A stretch of 64,000 nucleotides of DNA from Herbaspirillum rubrisubalbicans (lineage in GTDB: Bacteria > Pseudomonadota > Gammaproteobacteria > Burkholderiales > Burkholderiaceae_D). Every line of letters starts with the position of its first letter. The stretch's first letter is position 1. The stretch is from assembly GCF_003719195.1 (NCBI RefSeq), contig NZ_CP024996.1, forward strand, positions 2,728,001-2,792,000, written 5' to 3'. The translations under genes and the position numbers were made by a program. The notes below the pieces were generated by a model, which searched no databases, had not been told where the DNA came from, and worked only from the letters and a program-made list of their open reading frames with translations. Below, one piece after another: positions 1 to 7,003 of this stretch.

Positions 1-315
1 AGGGACTGGTTTGCACTCTACGATTACGGCTCTGGCTTAATAATACAGGCCGGCCCAAAGCCTGAGGCTGCTCCATCTGATCTGCCGATGCCAGCCAGAT
101 TGGTTTTGCCAAATATGCTTTTTAAAGAAGTGCGTACCAAAAAAGTTAGTTTGCATCGTGCATCGATTGATGGCGAGCCTCGTTTGATTGGCTGGGCTGC
201 GGAGCAATGGTTAAAGCGTTTTGATATAGATGAGTCTCAATTGATGTCGTATAAAATGAAACTGCTAGATGAGCCTAAGCTTACTAAAGCAAGCATCCGA
301 TCAGGCCGCTTGTAA
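1..315 (+). CDS. TsiV/DUF3396-like T6SS immunity protein, 3' part (5' end outside window)
   Basis: The frame is open from base 1 and encodes about 104 C-terminal residues. These match the C-terminus of the complete protein at 13987-15063 almost position by position: WFALYDYG, VLPNMLFKEVR, GEPRLIGWAAEQWL and LLDEPKLTK. That family (DUF3396/TsiV) is known as the immunity partner of VRR-Nuc type VI effectors. By analogy the gene for the cognate toxin should lie just left of the window. Specificity probably differs from the second copy because the surface-exposed residues vary between the two. Confidence 0.75.
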   Translation, partial: RDWFALYDYGSGLIIQAGPKPEAAPSDLPMPARLVLPNMLFKEVRTKKVSLHRASIDGEPRLIGWAAEQWLKRFDIDESQLMSYKMKLLDEPKLTKASIRSGRL

Positions 316-335
316 TCGGTACAGTTCGTGAAAAC

Positions 336-358
336 AAGCCCCGGATTTCCGGGGCTTT
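336..358 (+). terminator. Intrinsic terminator (AGCCCCGG family)
   Basis: A GC-rich hairpin AAGCCCCGG / CCGGGGCTT with a 4-base loop is followed by a short T run. It sits just after the TsiV-like stop codon. Nearly the same hairpin recurs after most cargo genes in the prophage region. Confidence 0.8.
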
Positions 359-508
359 GCAATTGCCATAGGGAAAAACCTCAATAGAAAAACTGATTCT
401 TCTCAATCTTTGCGCAATAAAGTCCTTGACTCATTCGGGTTGGCAATACGAACATTCCATGAGGGGAGCTATTGCTAGTTTTGAAGCAAGATTAACGGGG
501 GAAGAATA

Positions 509-2005
509 ATGAGGGTAAGTAAAAAATTCAAATTGGGAAAAACTCAGGCCGAGTTAGATTTTATCGATATTGATATTGATAAAGACATTCCGCTATACAT
601 AGATCCTCACCTTATAGGCATCTCCGATCATCCTTTTTCTCATGACTGTCATGCGACCATATCGAGTTTTTTTAATTTCTTTCTCGAATTGGTACGCAGA
701 GGAGAAGTCGATAGGGCGCGGGCATTGTTCTCGCACTTACATGAGCCAAATGAAACTTGTCTAGGATCTTCGAAGGGGCGACCGAATGGTCGAGGTGTTG
801 CGAATAAGCAAGCTGGAGATATTTTCAATAGCATTATGGAGAGTAGAGCTATTGAAACCGGTGTTCTCGAGCATCTAGAGGATTTTCGGATTTTTGTTCC
901 AGGAATCGGACCTGATAAGGTCTCGGATATGACAACCAATATTATTCGATTAAATCTAATCGAATATACGCAAGAGCAATGTCGTTTGCATGACATCCCT
1001 TTGCAAAGCAATATCGCAAGCGGTCCTTACTGGAACGAGGTAACTAGGCAATGGGAGCGATCGCACCATGACATGCTTGTCATAAGTAACCGTCCTATTT
1101 TGCTCGTGCCTAAATGTTTAGTTAGTTATGGCTTAGTGTATTCGTTTGATCGATATTACAACCGATATTTGTTGAATTTTGTTAAGCATGATCACCTTGT
1201 GAATAATGGTCCGTTCGTTCGCAACAAGACTTTTGCGAACGGGAGGACGAAAGTGTGGGTCACTAAGGGCGATATGCGTAAGCACGTCGCGCCTCCCGAT
1301 AAGGATTTTGTTGCCGGATATACCGAACAACATAAAGATCTCTTTGTGAACTTTCGGAAGGATGCGAAGAAATATGCTAAGCCATTAGAAAGTCAGGAAA
1401 TCGACGGCAGGTTGCTGGTGTCAGACATTGCTTTGCACCTAATTGATGTTCTGAGAAAAACACCTTCAGGGAATGACCATGCATCTGCGTATCACAAGCT
1501 GATCGTTGGCATTTTAGAGCTTCTCTTTTATCCGAGTTTGACTCGTCCTAGAAAAGAGCAGGAGATTTATGATGGGCGGAAGCGAATAGATATCGTCTTT
1601 GATAACGCGGCGTCTTCTGGCGAATTATATCGACTGCAGACAAAGAGAATTTCGGCGGCTTATGTGATGGTCGAGTGCAAGAACTATTCTAAGGATGTCG
1701 CTAATCCCGAACTGGATCAGCTCGCAGGGCGATTTTCGTTCAGGCTTTCCCAATTCGGTTTTTTGGTATGTCGTTCTGTCTCTGATTACCCGACACTAAT
1801 TGCTCGCTGCCATGATTTATTCGCAGCTAAGCAAGAGCTTATACTTCCTGTGTTGGATGAAGATGTCATAAACATGTTGCAAAAGAAAGCTGATAATCCA
1901 CTCAACCGGCCTGAGGAAGAATTTCTTGCGGATCGTATTCGAGAAGTGATGTTTGCTGCTCCAGAAAAACGACTTGCCAAAAAAGGGCCTGGAAAAAGTA
2001 AGTAA
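509..2005 (+). CDS. Putative PD-(D/E)XK nuclease, candidate defence or toxin cargo
   Basis: The 498-residue protein has a long N-terminal region I do not recognise (conserved-looking blocks PLYIDPHLIG and GPDKVSDMTTNIIR near residues 30 and 130). Its C-terminal third carries the signature of a PD-(D/E)XK nuclease fold: D361 in RIDIVF, then E389-C-K391 in VMVECKNY, followed by a polar stretch LDQLAGRFS. There is no signal peptide or membrane segment, so it probably acts in the cytoplasm on nucleic acid. It stands alone between two terminators in the cargo zone of a phage-like element and its DNA is more AT-rich than the core genes. Such positions often hold phage-defence genes, but that role is an inference. 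GAGG-containing sequence just upstream supports the ATG. Confidence 0.6.
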   Translation: MRVSKKFKLGKTQAELDFIDIDIDKDIPLYIDPHLIGISDHPFSHDCHATISSFFNFFLELVRRGEVDRARALFSHLHEPNETCLGSSKGRPNGRGVANKQAGDIFNSIMESRAIETGVLEHLEDFRIFVPGIGPDKVSDMTTNIIRLNLIEYTQEQCRLHDIPLQSNIASGPYWNEVTRQWERSHHDMLVISNRPILLVPKCLVSYGLVYSFDRYYNRYLLNFVKHDHLVNNGPFVRNKTFANGRTKVWVTKGDMRKHVAPPDKDFVAGYTEQHKDLFVNFRKDAKKYAKPLESQEIDGRLLVSDIALHLIDVLRKTPSGNDHASAYHKLIVGILELLFYPSLTRPRKEQEIYDGRKRIDIVFDNAASSGELYRLQTKRISAAYVMVECKNYSKDVANPELDQLAGRFSFRLSQFGFLVCRSVSDYPTLIARCHDLFAAKQELILPVLDEDVINMLQKKADNPLNRPEEEFLADRIREVMFAAPEKRLAKKGPGKSK

Positions 2006-2010
2006 GATAA

Positions 2011-2040
2011 AAAAAAGCCCCGGAAAATTCGGGGCTTTTT
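2011..2040 (+). terminator. Intrinsic terminator (AGCCCCGG family)
   Basis: AAAAAAGCCCCG and CGGGGCTTTTT arms are preceded by A-rich and followed by T-rich sequence, so the hairpin could stop transcription from both the nuclease gene and the convergent CCDC90-like gene. Confidence 0.85.
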
Positions 2041-2064
2041 ATTTGGTGAAGAGTAGGGCGCTTG

Positions 2065-2328
2065 TCAGTGGAAAATCTTAAACAAAATCCCCACGGTGCC
2101 AGCCAGCATAAAACCCAGCATCCATTTGAGCAGTTCGAACTGACCACGTACTTCGGCGAAGCTGGTAGCGACTTCGGCACGGAACTCATTCAGATCAGAT
2201 TTCTTGACCAATTCGTTATTCATGGCTTCGGCTAGTGCGGTTGCGTGGGCTTCGGCTTGTTCGGTTGGAATTCCGGTTGCTTCAAGCCGTTTGATGTATT
2301 CGTGGGTATCAAAAAGTGTGGTTGCCAT
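2065..2328 (-). CDS. CCDC90/DUF1640-like coiled-coil membrane protein
   Basis: The 87-residue protein starts MATTLFDTHEYIKRLEATG, has a charged helical middle (AHATALAEAMNNELVKKSDL...EFRAEV), and ends in one hydrophobic segment (WMLGFMLAGTVGILFKIF), as in bacterial CCDC90/DUF1640 proteins: a coiled coil anchored in the membrane. A close copy, seven residues longer in the coil, is at 15166-15450 in the same place relative to the next dif site. It lies tail-to-tail with the nuclease gene and downstream of the HTH gene, and is probably co-transcribed with it. Its role in the phage is unknown; these proteins are frequent in temperate phage accessory regions. Confidence 0.7.
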   Translation of the reverse strand: MATTLFDTHEYIKRLEATGIPTEQAEAHATALAEAMNNELVKKSDLNEFRAEVATSFAEVRGQFELLKWMLGFMLAGTVGILFKIFH

Positions 2329-2358
2329 TGGGCTGCTTTCGTTCAGTATAGCACCGTG

Positions 2359-2703
2359 TTAGCGGGCGCTGGTTTGGTTAGATTCAAGGGGCTTTTGGAG
2401 CGGCGTTATCGGAGCGCTGACCGTGCTGGCTGGCGTGGGAAATGTCAGGCGGTCGGCTGTAGCGATGGCCAGCTTTGTTTTAGGCGGCTTGAAACCCATT
2501 TGCCTAAGCCGATCTTGGTATTCGTAGTGTTGAAGTCGAAGGATCTCCGGAACCCACCACGGTATTTTGTTTTTCCCCGTTAGCCAATATTGGACGGTTT
2601 TCTCTGATCTTTTTAGTCGTTTTGCTACTCGGCGCACCGATTCGCCTTGCATCCAAAATTCTAGTTCTCCCACGTGGCCGTAACGGGTGTTCGGATATTT
2701 CAT
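2359..2703 (-). CDS. Small HTH-type putative DNA-binding phage protein (copy 1)
   Basis: The 114-residue product starts at the ATG preceded by a strong GGAGG; the longer open frame upstream runs back through the att site and is not used. Residues 1-60 contain a helix-turn-helix-like pattern (SVRRVAKRLKRSEKTVQYWLTGK) followed by the well conserved IPWWVPEILRLQHYEYQDRL block. The copy at 15481-15825 shares most of this and also ends TSAR. The pair [CCDC90-like + this gene] marks the right end of both tandem elements. A regulatory or excision-related function is possible; I do not recognise the family by name. Confidence 0.65.
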   Translation of the reverse strand: MKYPNTRYGHVGELEFWMQGESVRRVAKRLKRSEKTVQYWLTGKNKIPWWVPEILRLQHYEYQDRLRQMGFKPPKTKLAIATADRLTFPTPASTVSAPITPLQKPLESNQTSAR

Positions 2704-2801
2704 GCTTCCTCCGGTTCTCATTAAATGGGAATATGAGTGGTTTGCTCGGAGCAGTAGTTCTGCGATCGGCCATAGTCCACTCGCTTTTTCTCGCCCATCA
2801 A

Positions 2802-2829
2802 ACTTCGCATAATTTGTATTTACCGAAAC
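2802..2829. other. Hybrid Xer recombination site (dif-like left half, degenerate right half)
   Basis: The left (XerC-type) arm ACTTCGCATAA and central TTTGTA match the complete dif at 15935-15962 with one mismatch, whereas the right arm TTTACCGAAAC has lost the XerD consensus TTATGTAAAAT. This is what integration of a dif-using phage with a degenerate attP arm leaves at one junction, and it marks the boundary between the left element and the inovirus. Confidence 0.8.
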
Positions 2830-2840
2830 CGGCGAATTAG

Positions 2841-3164
2841 TTACTGCGCCACTCGCTGTAGATGATTCCAGCAAGTGTTCGCCAAGCGCAGTAACGCTTC
2901 AAAAGACGGCGAAAATTTATCGGTAATTGCGCTTAAATCTCTTTTGGTCAGCTTGCGATTTGCCTCATGCTCTGCCAACACCATCAGCACTTTTTCTGCA
3001 CTTAATCCGGTTTCTCTAACCAGAATTAGGGCGGTATGAAAGTCGGGGGTTCGCGTTCCTTTGACGTAGTTGTCCAAGGTTTTCTGAGGTATTCCCCATT
3101 CTTTCGCAAGGCTATTCACAGTTCTTCCTTTGACAGCCTTGGCTATTAATTCTTCGTAAATCAT
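2841..3164 (-). CDS. Putative inovirus repressor (XRE-like HTH protein)
   Basis: A 107-residue protein with an N-terminal helix-turn-helix (TVNSLAKEWGIPQKTLDNYVKGTRTPDFHTA pattern, residues about 14-45) of the type in small filamentous-phage regulators, followed by a helical tail. The chosen ATG has GGAG about 6 bases upstream; a TTG four codons earlier would leave no ribosome site. It is transcribed away from the structural operon across a region full of repeated half-sites, the usual place for a lysogeny repressor. Confidence 0.65.
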   Translation of the reverse strand: MIYEELIAKAVKGRTVNSLAKEWGIPQKTLDNYVKGTRTPDFHTALILVRETGLSAEKVLMVLAEHEANRKLTKRDLSAITDKFSPSFEALLRLANTCWNHLQRVAQ

Positions 3165-3176
3165 ATAAAACTCCAA

Positions 3177-3339
3177 TTACAAAGTTTGTACGTTTGGGCT
3201 AACATTCGTTTTGAATTAGCCCATTTGTACTTAGTTCATTTGGGCTATTCATACGATAGCACAAGTACGCGTGTACTAAGCGAAACGGCTAGTCTCGCGA
3301 ATTTTCATCTTTTTCTATTCAGTCTAGAGGCTCGAAAAA
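3177..3339. promoter_or_regulatory. Divergent inovirus control region with repeated operator-like half-sites
   Basis: Between the repressor and the ssDNA-binding protein gene there are three copies of GGGCTAA/T (two direct, one inverted, about 3196-3250) and inverted TTGTAC-TTAG / GTACTAAG elements, including GTACGCGTGTAC near 3267-3278. Such clustering fits operators for the neighbouring HTH protein and the early promoter of the phage operon. Confidence 0.5.
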
Positions 3340-3651
3340 ATGGCTAAATCGATCATTGAAATCATCCACGTTGTTCCTTTGTCTGGCGTCGGCAAAAAGT
3401 CCGGTAACGCTTATGACATGCGCTTTGCGCAATGCATCGTTCATCACGTCAACAAAGAGACTGGCCAAGTGGAGCCGCTTGTTGGTGAACTGCTCCTGCC
3501 GAAGCAATACAACGATATTCCGCGAGGGATGTACGAAGTTGATTTCCGCCTGTCGGTCGCACAAGACAAGCGCATTCAGTCGGTGGTCGATACCATCGTT
3601 CCCTATGTCCCGAAGGCCACGCCAAAAGAACCAGCAAAAGCTGCGGCCTGA
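3340..3651 (+). CDS. Single-stranded DNA-binding protein, pV-like
   Basis: 103 residues, close to the usual size of filamentous-phage gene V products. The protein is beta-rich with the pattern KKSGNAYDMRFAQ near residue 20 and GELLLPKQYNDIPRGMYEVD near 50, typical of pV-like helix-destabilising proteins, and ends in a Pro/Lys/Ala-rich tail. pV coats phage ssDNA in the cytoplasm and hands it to the assembly machine. It is the first gene of the plus-strand operon, downstream of the control region, and the next small gene starts 2 bases after its stop. Confidence 0.65.
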   Translation: MAKSIIEIIHVVPLSGVGKKSGNAYDMRFAQCIVHHVNKETGQVEPLVGELLLPKQYNDIPRGMYEVDFRLSVAQDKRIQSVVDTIVPYVPKATPKEPAKAAA

Positions 3652-3653
3652 CC

Positions 3654-3833
3654 ATGAAACAGGCGGCGGATAAATTCACGGCGGATTTGTTTAGTAGTCC
3701 TCGCCGTGGCCGCCCGCCGAAGCTCGCACCTAAAACGAATGCACAACGTCAGCGCGAGTTTCGCCAGCGGCGCAAGTTCGATTTCTTAATTTCCGTTACG
3801 CGTAACGGAAATTCCAATACAGGGGAATCTTGA
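3654..3833 (+). CDS. Small basic phage protein with AT-hook-like motif
   Basis: 59 residues, beginning directly after the ssDNA-binding gene. The centre is strongly basic: RRGRPPKLAPKTNAQRQREF followed by RQRRK. RGRP resembles an AT-hook, and the NAQRQREFRQRRK block is recurrent in small phage proteins sometimes labelled SOS-related. The end of the frame crosses the 20-bp palindrome at 3791-3810, so its last residues (ISVTRNGN) are dictated by that site. A role in DNA binding or packaging is an inference. Confidence 0.55.
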   Translation: MKQAADKFTADLFSSPRRGRPPKLAPKTNAQRQREFRQRRKFDFLISVTRNGNSNTGES

Positions 3834-3976
3834 GAATGAATCAATTCGAAGCGAAGCCTCGTAGCAGTATCTTTGTGGCGTTCTTTTGGCGGCTCTTCTT
3901 TGTACTGTTTAGCGAGCATCGCGTTTTTCAATTCATAGATCGTGTTGCGGTTGAACTCCATCGTCGCAATCCGCAC
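3749..3976 (-). CDS. Doubtful minus-strand reading frame in a 430-bp zone without a clear gene
   Basis: Between 3834 and 4259 no convincing phage gene is present on the plus strand. On the minus strand one frame reads as protein-like sequence from 4242 down to 3749 (for example MEFNRNTIYELKNAMLAKQ) but is broken by a TGA at 4040-4042 and has no good ribosome site. It may be a decayed gene, or two short genes, or chance. It also overlaps the small basic gene on the other strand. Confidence 0.25.
   Translation of the reverse strand: MRIATMEFNRNTIYELKNAMLAKQYKEEPPKERHKDTATRLRFELIHSQDSPVLEFPLRVTEIKKSNLRRWRNSR
3791..3810. repeat. Perfect 20-bp palindrome, copy 1
   Basis: TTCCGTTACGCGTAACGGAA is a perfect palindrome. 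A second copy with one changed base lies at 10059-10078, between the hairpin origin and rep. The two bracket the structural operon. Possible roles are operator, Rep or repressor binding, or packaging; the sequence does not decide. Confidence 0.7.
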
Positions 3977-4259
3977 CGTCCGGTGAGTTTTGGCGTATTC
4001 CTGAAGGAAGGTGATGCGGATTCGTTCTTTCTCAACCTTTCAGAGCGGCGCTATTTCTTGTTGGGAGATTTGCAAGGCGGCAGCATTCAAGATCGTTTTG
4101 GGCACGTCCTTGATACTGGAAACTTTCGGATCGTCTCTTTTTCCTCTTCTCTGGAAGAGTACGACGCTCGACGTTTCAACCTCTTTTTGAAATACACCAG
4201 AAATTTTTTCCACAATCAAATTAAAGAAACAAAGCTGCGCCATTCTGGAGCTGCTGACC

Positions 4260-4499
4260 GTGCCTAAGTACGTCCTGTACTGCTCGCAAGATGCTGCACC
4301 TAGCGTGTCAGTAGACGGCAAGCTTTCGTGCGATGGCGGTACGGCGGCGCTACAGGTCGGGCTGCTGGAAACAACGTTGGATACGCCTGATGCCTCGTCG
4401 GTCGCCGGTGTCTGGACTGCCGGTTTCTCTCTGGTGATGGCGTGTTTCCTAATCGGGCGGTGTATCGGGGCCGTACTTCAAATGATCCGGGAGGGGTGA
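4260..4499 (+). CDS. Small inovirus membrane protein (minor coat candidate)
   Basis: A 79-residue product with a GTG start. The N-terminal half is polar with paired cysteines (LYCSQDAAPSVS, LSCDGGTAAL) and the C-terminal half is a membrane segment (VWTAGFSLVMACFLIGRCIGAVL). Small proteins of this layout sit just upstream of the pVIII gene in many inoviruses of beta- and gamma-proteobacteria. The stop codon overlaps the next ATG (TGATG), so the two are translationally coupled. Confidence 0.55.
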   Translation: MPKYVLYCSQDAAPSVSVDGKLSCDGGTAALQVGLLETTLDTPDASSVAGVWTAGFSLVMACFLIGRCIGAVLQMIREG

Positions 4500-4591
4500 T
4501 GTCGAGAGGCGCAATAACTGGACTATTGGCGGCAGGCGTTGCCGCTCTGTGGGTGCTGGACTTCGTGTTGATCTTCCGCGCCTTCTGCTAA
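4499..4591 (+). CDS. Minor coat protein, pVII/pIX-like (30 aa)
   Basis: MSRGAITGLLAAGVAALWVL followed by DFVLIFRAFC: a 30-residue single-span hydrophobic peptide with no signal sequence, the size and character of pVII/pIX tip proteins. GGAGGGG lies just before the ATG, which overlaps the preceding TGA. Function is assigned by size, hydrophobicity and position only. Confidence 0.55.
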   Translation: MSRGAITGLLAAGVAALWVLDFVLIFRAFC

Positions 4592-4652
4592 AGATTTGCC
4601 TATGTTGGGCAAGCGTTGCCGGACGTTTCCGGCGATTTATAGGGGTAAAACC

Positions 4653-4889
4653 ATGCAAGTGCTTTCCAAGTTCAAGAAAGGTGCAGCCGTTGCCGCTGCT
4701 GGTCTGGCCGCAGTCGCAGCGTTGCCTGCTCATGCCGCTGGCTCCAGCGTTGATCTGAGCTCGATTACCGGTGCTGTCTCGTCCGGTGACATCGTGACCG
4801 GCGTTCTGGCCATCGGCGCAGTGTTGGCCGTGGTGCATGTGACCGTGAAAGCGGCCAAGCTGGTGATGGCGTTCCTGAAGTCGGCCTAA
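4653..4889 (+). CDS. Major coat protein pVIII
   Basis: 78-residue precursor. A basic start (MQVLSKFKKG) and hydrophobic core end at the signal-peptidase site ALPAHA|AGSS, leaving a mature protein of about 50 residues, as in other pVIII proteins. The mature chain has a polar N-terminus, a membrane helix (IVTGVLAIGAVLAVVHVTV) and a basic C-terminus (KAAKLVMAFLKSA) to contact the DNA. The ATG is preceded by AGGGG; an earlier in-frame ATG would spoil the signal peptide. A strong terminator follows, as expected for the most abundant virion protein. Confidence 0.9.
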   Translation: MQVLSKFKKGAAVAAAGLAAVAALPAHAAGSSVDLSSITGAVSSGDIVTGVLAIGAVLAVVHVTVKAAKLVMAFLKSA

Positions 4890-4910
4890 GGTTCGCCAAG
4901 CTGTAATCAG

Positions 4911-4941
4911 GGACGATGTAGCGCTGCATCGTCCTTTTTTT
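4911..4941 (+). terminator. Strong terminator behind pVIII
   Basis: Perfect 8-bp arms GGACGATG / CATCGTCC around an 8-base loop, then seven T. Filamentous phages typically carry the central operon terminator exactly here, which keeps coat protein mRNA in excess over the downstream pIII-pVI-pI messages. Confidence 0.92.
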
Positions 4942-4993
4942 ACGTCTGCTAATTCTGGTCGGGGCAGAAGTTAGCCATTGGGAGGGGAAATCC

Positions 4994-5167
4994 GTGTTTT
5001 GTTCAAACATCGCCGTTTCGATTTCATCTGAGGATATTCATGCGCTGGCACGCATGTCTGCTTGGCTCTTGATTTCAGCCAGTTGCGTCGGGTGCATTTT
5101 TGCTTATTGCATCGTATCGATTTGCCAAACGCTGATGAGCAAACTGTCTTCGCGGGGGAAGCGATGA
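4994..5167 (+). CDS. Small cysteine-containing membrane protein (57 aa)
   Basis: GTG start with GGAGGGG 7 bases upstream. The product has a short polar start and one long hydrophobic segment (MSAWLLISASCVGCIFAYCI) with a basic tail SKLSSRGKR. Its TGA overlaps the ATG of the next tiny coat protein (ATGA), so it is part of a chain of overlapping genes leading into pIII. Likely a virion or assembly membrane protein; no family recognised. Confidence 0.55.
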   Translation: MFCSNIAVSISSEDIHALARMSAWLLISASCVGCIFAYCIVSICQTLMSKLSSRGKR

Positions 5168-5256
5168 ATTATTCGAACTGGTGGTATCTGATCGCATTCG
5201 CGTGGGGCATGGTTTGCGCGTGGGCGGTGGTCGTCGGCCTTGAGGTTTCAAAATGA
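5164..5256 (+). CDS. Minor coat protein, pIX/pVII-like (30 aa)
   Basis: [20 protein letters not shown] plus [13 protein letters not shown] tail: a 30-residue single-span peptide. GGGGGAAG precedes the ATG and the stop overlaps the pIII start (ATGA). Together with the 30-residue gene at 4499 it could supply the two small tip proteins expected of a filamentous virion. Confidence 0.55.
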   Translation: MNYSNWWYLIAFAWGMVCAWAVVVGLEVSK

Positions 5257-6701
5257 AGCGCGCTCATTTCCTCTTGCTCGTAGCGCTGTGGACCGTTTGG
5301 CTGGATGCACATAGCGCTAACGTGCCAGTCTCCAAAGTGCAGAATGCGCTTGCCGGTGTGATTCAGGCTAAGGCAGTGTCCAATGGTATTGCGGCTTCTG
5401 ATCCCCGCTTGACCAATACCTTAGTACGTTCTTCTTATCCGCTCACGGATGCCATGGTTGAAGCGACGCAAGCACGAGCTGCCGCTGGCGGGGCTGCTGC
5501 CGCATCGAGCGCGCTGGTGGCGTGGGGAACGGTCGGCGCTATCGTCATCGGTACTATGGTAGCGGCTACCGCAGTTGGGTGGGCTATCGGCTATCTCGCG
5601 GCAAAGTGGTATTACAGCAAAAACGGCAACGTACAGGTTGGAGATAATCCAAGCTCGATCAATACACCTGCTGGCTTGGCACCTCCCGATACGATTTATA
5701 TCTTTTCCAATGCGGTGGCGAGTTCTCCGAACGGTGCATGTTTAGGTGCGTCGTATACCGACTTTACGATGCCGGGTGGGCACGGTACGCAACGTGCTGT
5801 TATGAATTCGGATGGCAATTGCCACCTGATCCGCTCCGTGACTCCAGATACGGGGAGTCCTTACACCATAGACATGGGGTCATTGGGCTGGCCTCAGAAG
5901 TCGTCCGGCAATAAAACGCTTTGTCCTGGCATCAAGCTCACGGCAACAAATGGCGTCTGTCCCGCCTCCAATTTTAAAGAGTTAGACCCGGCTCCTACTA
6001 TGAGCGCCGCTGATGCTGCCAAGTCGCTGTCTTCTTCTGATCTTGTAGCGCCTCTGCCAACTCAGCCTATTGCCGATATCGCCAATGCAGCGTGGCGAAG
6101 CGCTGCGGGTTCGTCTGGCTATGATGGCTTGCCTTATGACGCCTCCAATCCGATCACAACGGGCGATGTCTCCAACTGGCAATCTTCGCATCCCGATTAC
6201 TGGCCGACAGTAGGGGACTTTGTAACGCCACAGCAGGCCTCGCCAGTTGATCCTGCAACGGGCAATGTGACTAATCCGATTCCGAGCAGTGGCCCCGTTT
6301 CAAGTTCTCCTGCTGGATTGTCGCCATTCGGCTTGCCCACCTCCAGCACTCCGCAATCCTCGGTCGATCCCTCCAGCTCGGCACCGAATACGGGTACGAA
6401 TCCCAGCAATCAGCCGCTGGAAAATCTCGGCCCTGATCCTGGCATCGGCGCGCCGTCATTAGAGCCCATTCCGACCGCCACGCAAATTATTGCGCCTACG
6501 CGCAATATCTTTCCGACGCTCAAGTCTTTCGTGGTGCCTAGTGTGGATGTGCAATGCCCGACGTGGAGCGTTCCCGTCTTCGGCAAAGAGATTGCTTTCA
6601 AGGATCATTGCCCGCTCTTGGAGCAATCAAGGTCGTCTCTCTATGCCGCAATGGCGGTGGTCTATGCGCTCCTAGCGCTGTTCATTGTGCTTCGCTCATA
6701 A
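5253..6701 (+). CDS. Adsorption (attachment) protein, pIII-like
   Basis: 482 residues with a signal peptide ([22 protein letters not shown]), an Ala-rich membrane-active stretch near residues 75-120, a central region with Cys-containing beta-type sequence, a long Ser/Pro/Thr/Asn-rich linker (about residues 300-410), and a C-terminal membrane anchor ([18 protein letters not shown]) next to a Cys-containing domain. This is the architecture of pIII: N-terminal receptor-binding part, flexible linker, membrane-anchored C-domain that caps and releases the virion. Sequence identity among pIII proteins is low, so the assignment rests on architecture and position before pVI and Zot. Confidence 0.8.
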   Translation: MKRAHFLLLVALWTVWLDAHSANVPVSKVQNALAGVIQAKAVSNGIAASDPRLTNTLVRSSYPLTDAMVEATQARAAAGGAAAASSALVAWGTVGAIVIGTMVAATAVGWAIGYLAAKWYYSKNGNVQVGDNPSSINTPAGLAPPDTIYIFSNAVASSPNGACLGASYTDFTMPGGHGTQRAVMNSDGNCHLIRSVTPDTGSPYTIDMGSLGWPQKSSGNKTLCPGIKLTATNGVCPASNFKELDPAPTMSAADAAKSLSSSDLVAPLPTQPIADIANAAWRSAAGSSGYDGLPYDASNPITTGDVSNWQSSHPDYWPTVGDFVTPQQASPVDPATGNVTNPIPSSGPVSSSPAGLSPFGLPTSSTPQSSVDPSSSAPNTGTNPSNQPLENLGPDPGIGAPSLEPIPTATQIIAPTRNIFPTLKSFVVPSVDVQCPTWSVPVFGKEIAFKDHCPLLEQSRSSLYAAMAVVYALLALFIVLRS

Positions 6702-6713
6702 AGGAGAGGCGAC

Positions 6714-7001
6714 ATGTTTGGCATCGTTCTATCGGCGCTCAATGCCGTCCTTGCATTCGTCCTGCGGTCGATTATTGTTAAGTTCGTCGTGTTCTTCGCA
6801 CTGTTCTTCGTGACGACTGAATTTATGGCCGTCATCGTGCAATTCCTTCCAACTGGAGACCAGCTCACGAATGCCTTCGGCGGCATTCCTAATGCGGTCT
6901 GGTATTTCCTCAATCTGTTCAATATCAAGGCTGGGATACCGCTGCTGCTGTCGGCCTACGTGACGCGCTTCACGATTCGTCGTATTCCGCTGATTGGCTG
7001 A
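6714..7001 (+). CDS. DUF2523 minor coat protein, pVI-like
   Basis: 95 residues with three hydrophobic segments (IIVKFVVFFALFFVTTEF; VWYFLNLFNI; GIPLLLSAYVTRF) and a short basic end (TIRRIPLIG). DUF2523 proteins between pIII and Zot genes are the pVI equivalents in inoviruses and help pIII terminate virion extrusion. AGGAG lies 7-8 bases before the ATG; the next gene starts 2 bases after the stop. Confidence 0.85.
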   Translation: MFGIVLSALNAVLAFVLRSIIVKFVVFFALFFVTTEFMAVIVQFLPTGDQLTNAFGGIPNAVWYFLNLFNIKAGIPLLLSAYVTRFTIRRIPLIG

Positions 7002-7003
7002 TC

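Larger units (their letters stand above)
1..2812. mobile_element. Right end of a third dif-integrated element (probable inovirus, truncated by window start)
   Basis: This stretch ends at a half-degenerate dif site and holds the same right-end module as the neighbouring inovirus: a TsiV-like gene end, an AGCCCCGG-type terminator, then a CCDC90-like gene and an HTH gene on the minus strand (compare 14.7-15.8 kb). The shared layout implies a second, related phage-type element to the left, of which only the cargo end is visible. No phage structural gene is in view, so the inovirus assignment is an inference from the shared module and the att site. Confidence 0.55.

Noticed and set aside
3830..4267. 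Plus-strand open frame of 145 codons after the small basic gene
   Set aside because: Composition (HRR, FFF runs, no ribosome site) looks like an antisense shadow, and it overlaps the following gene. The minus strand there reads more like protein but is broken.
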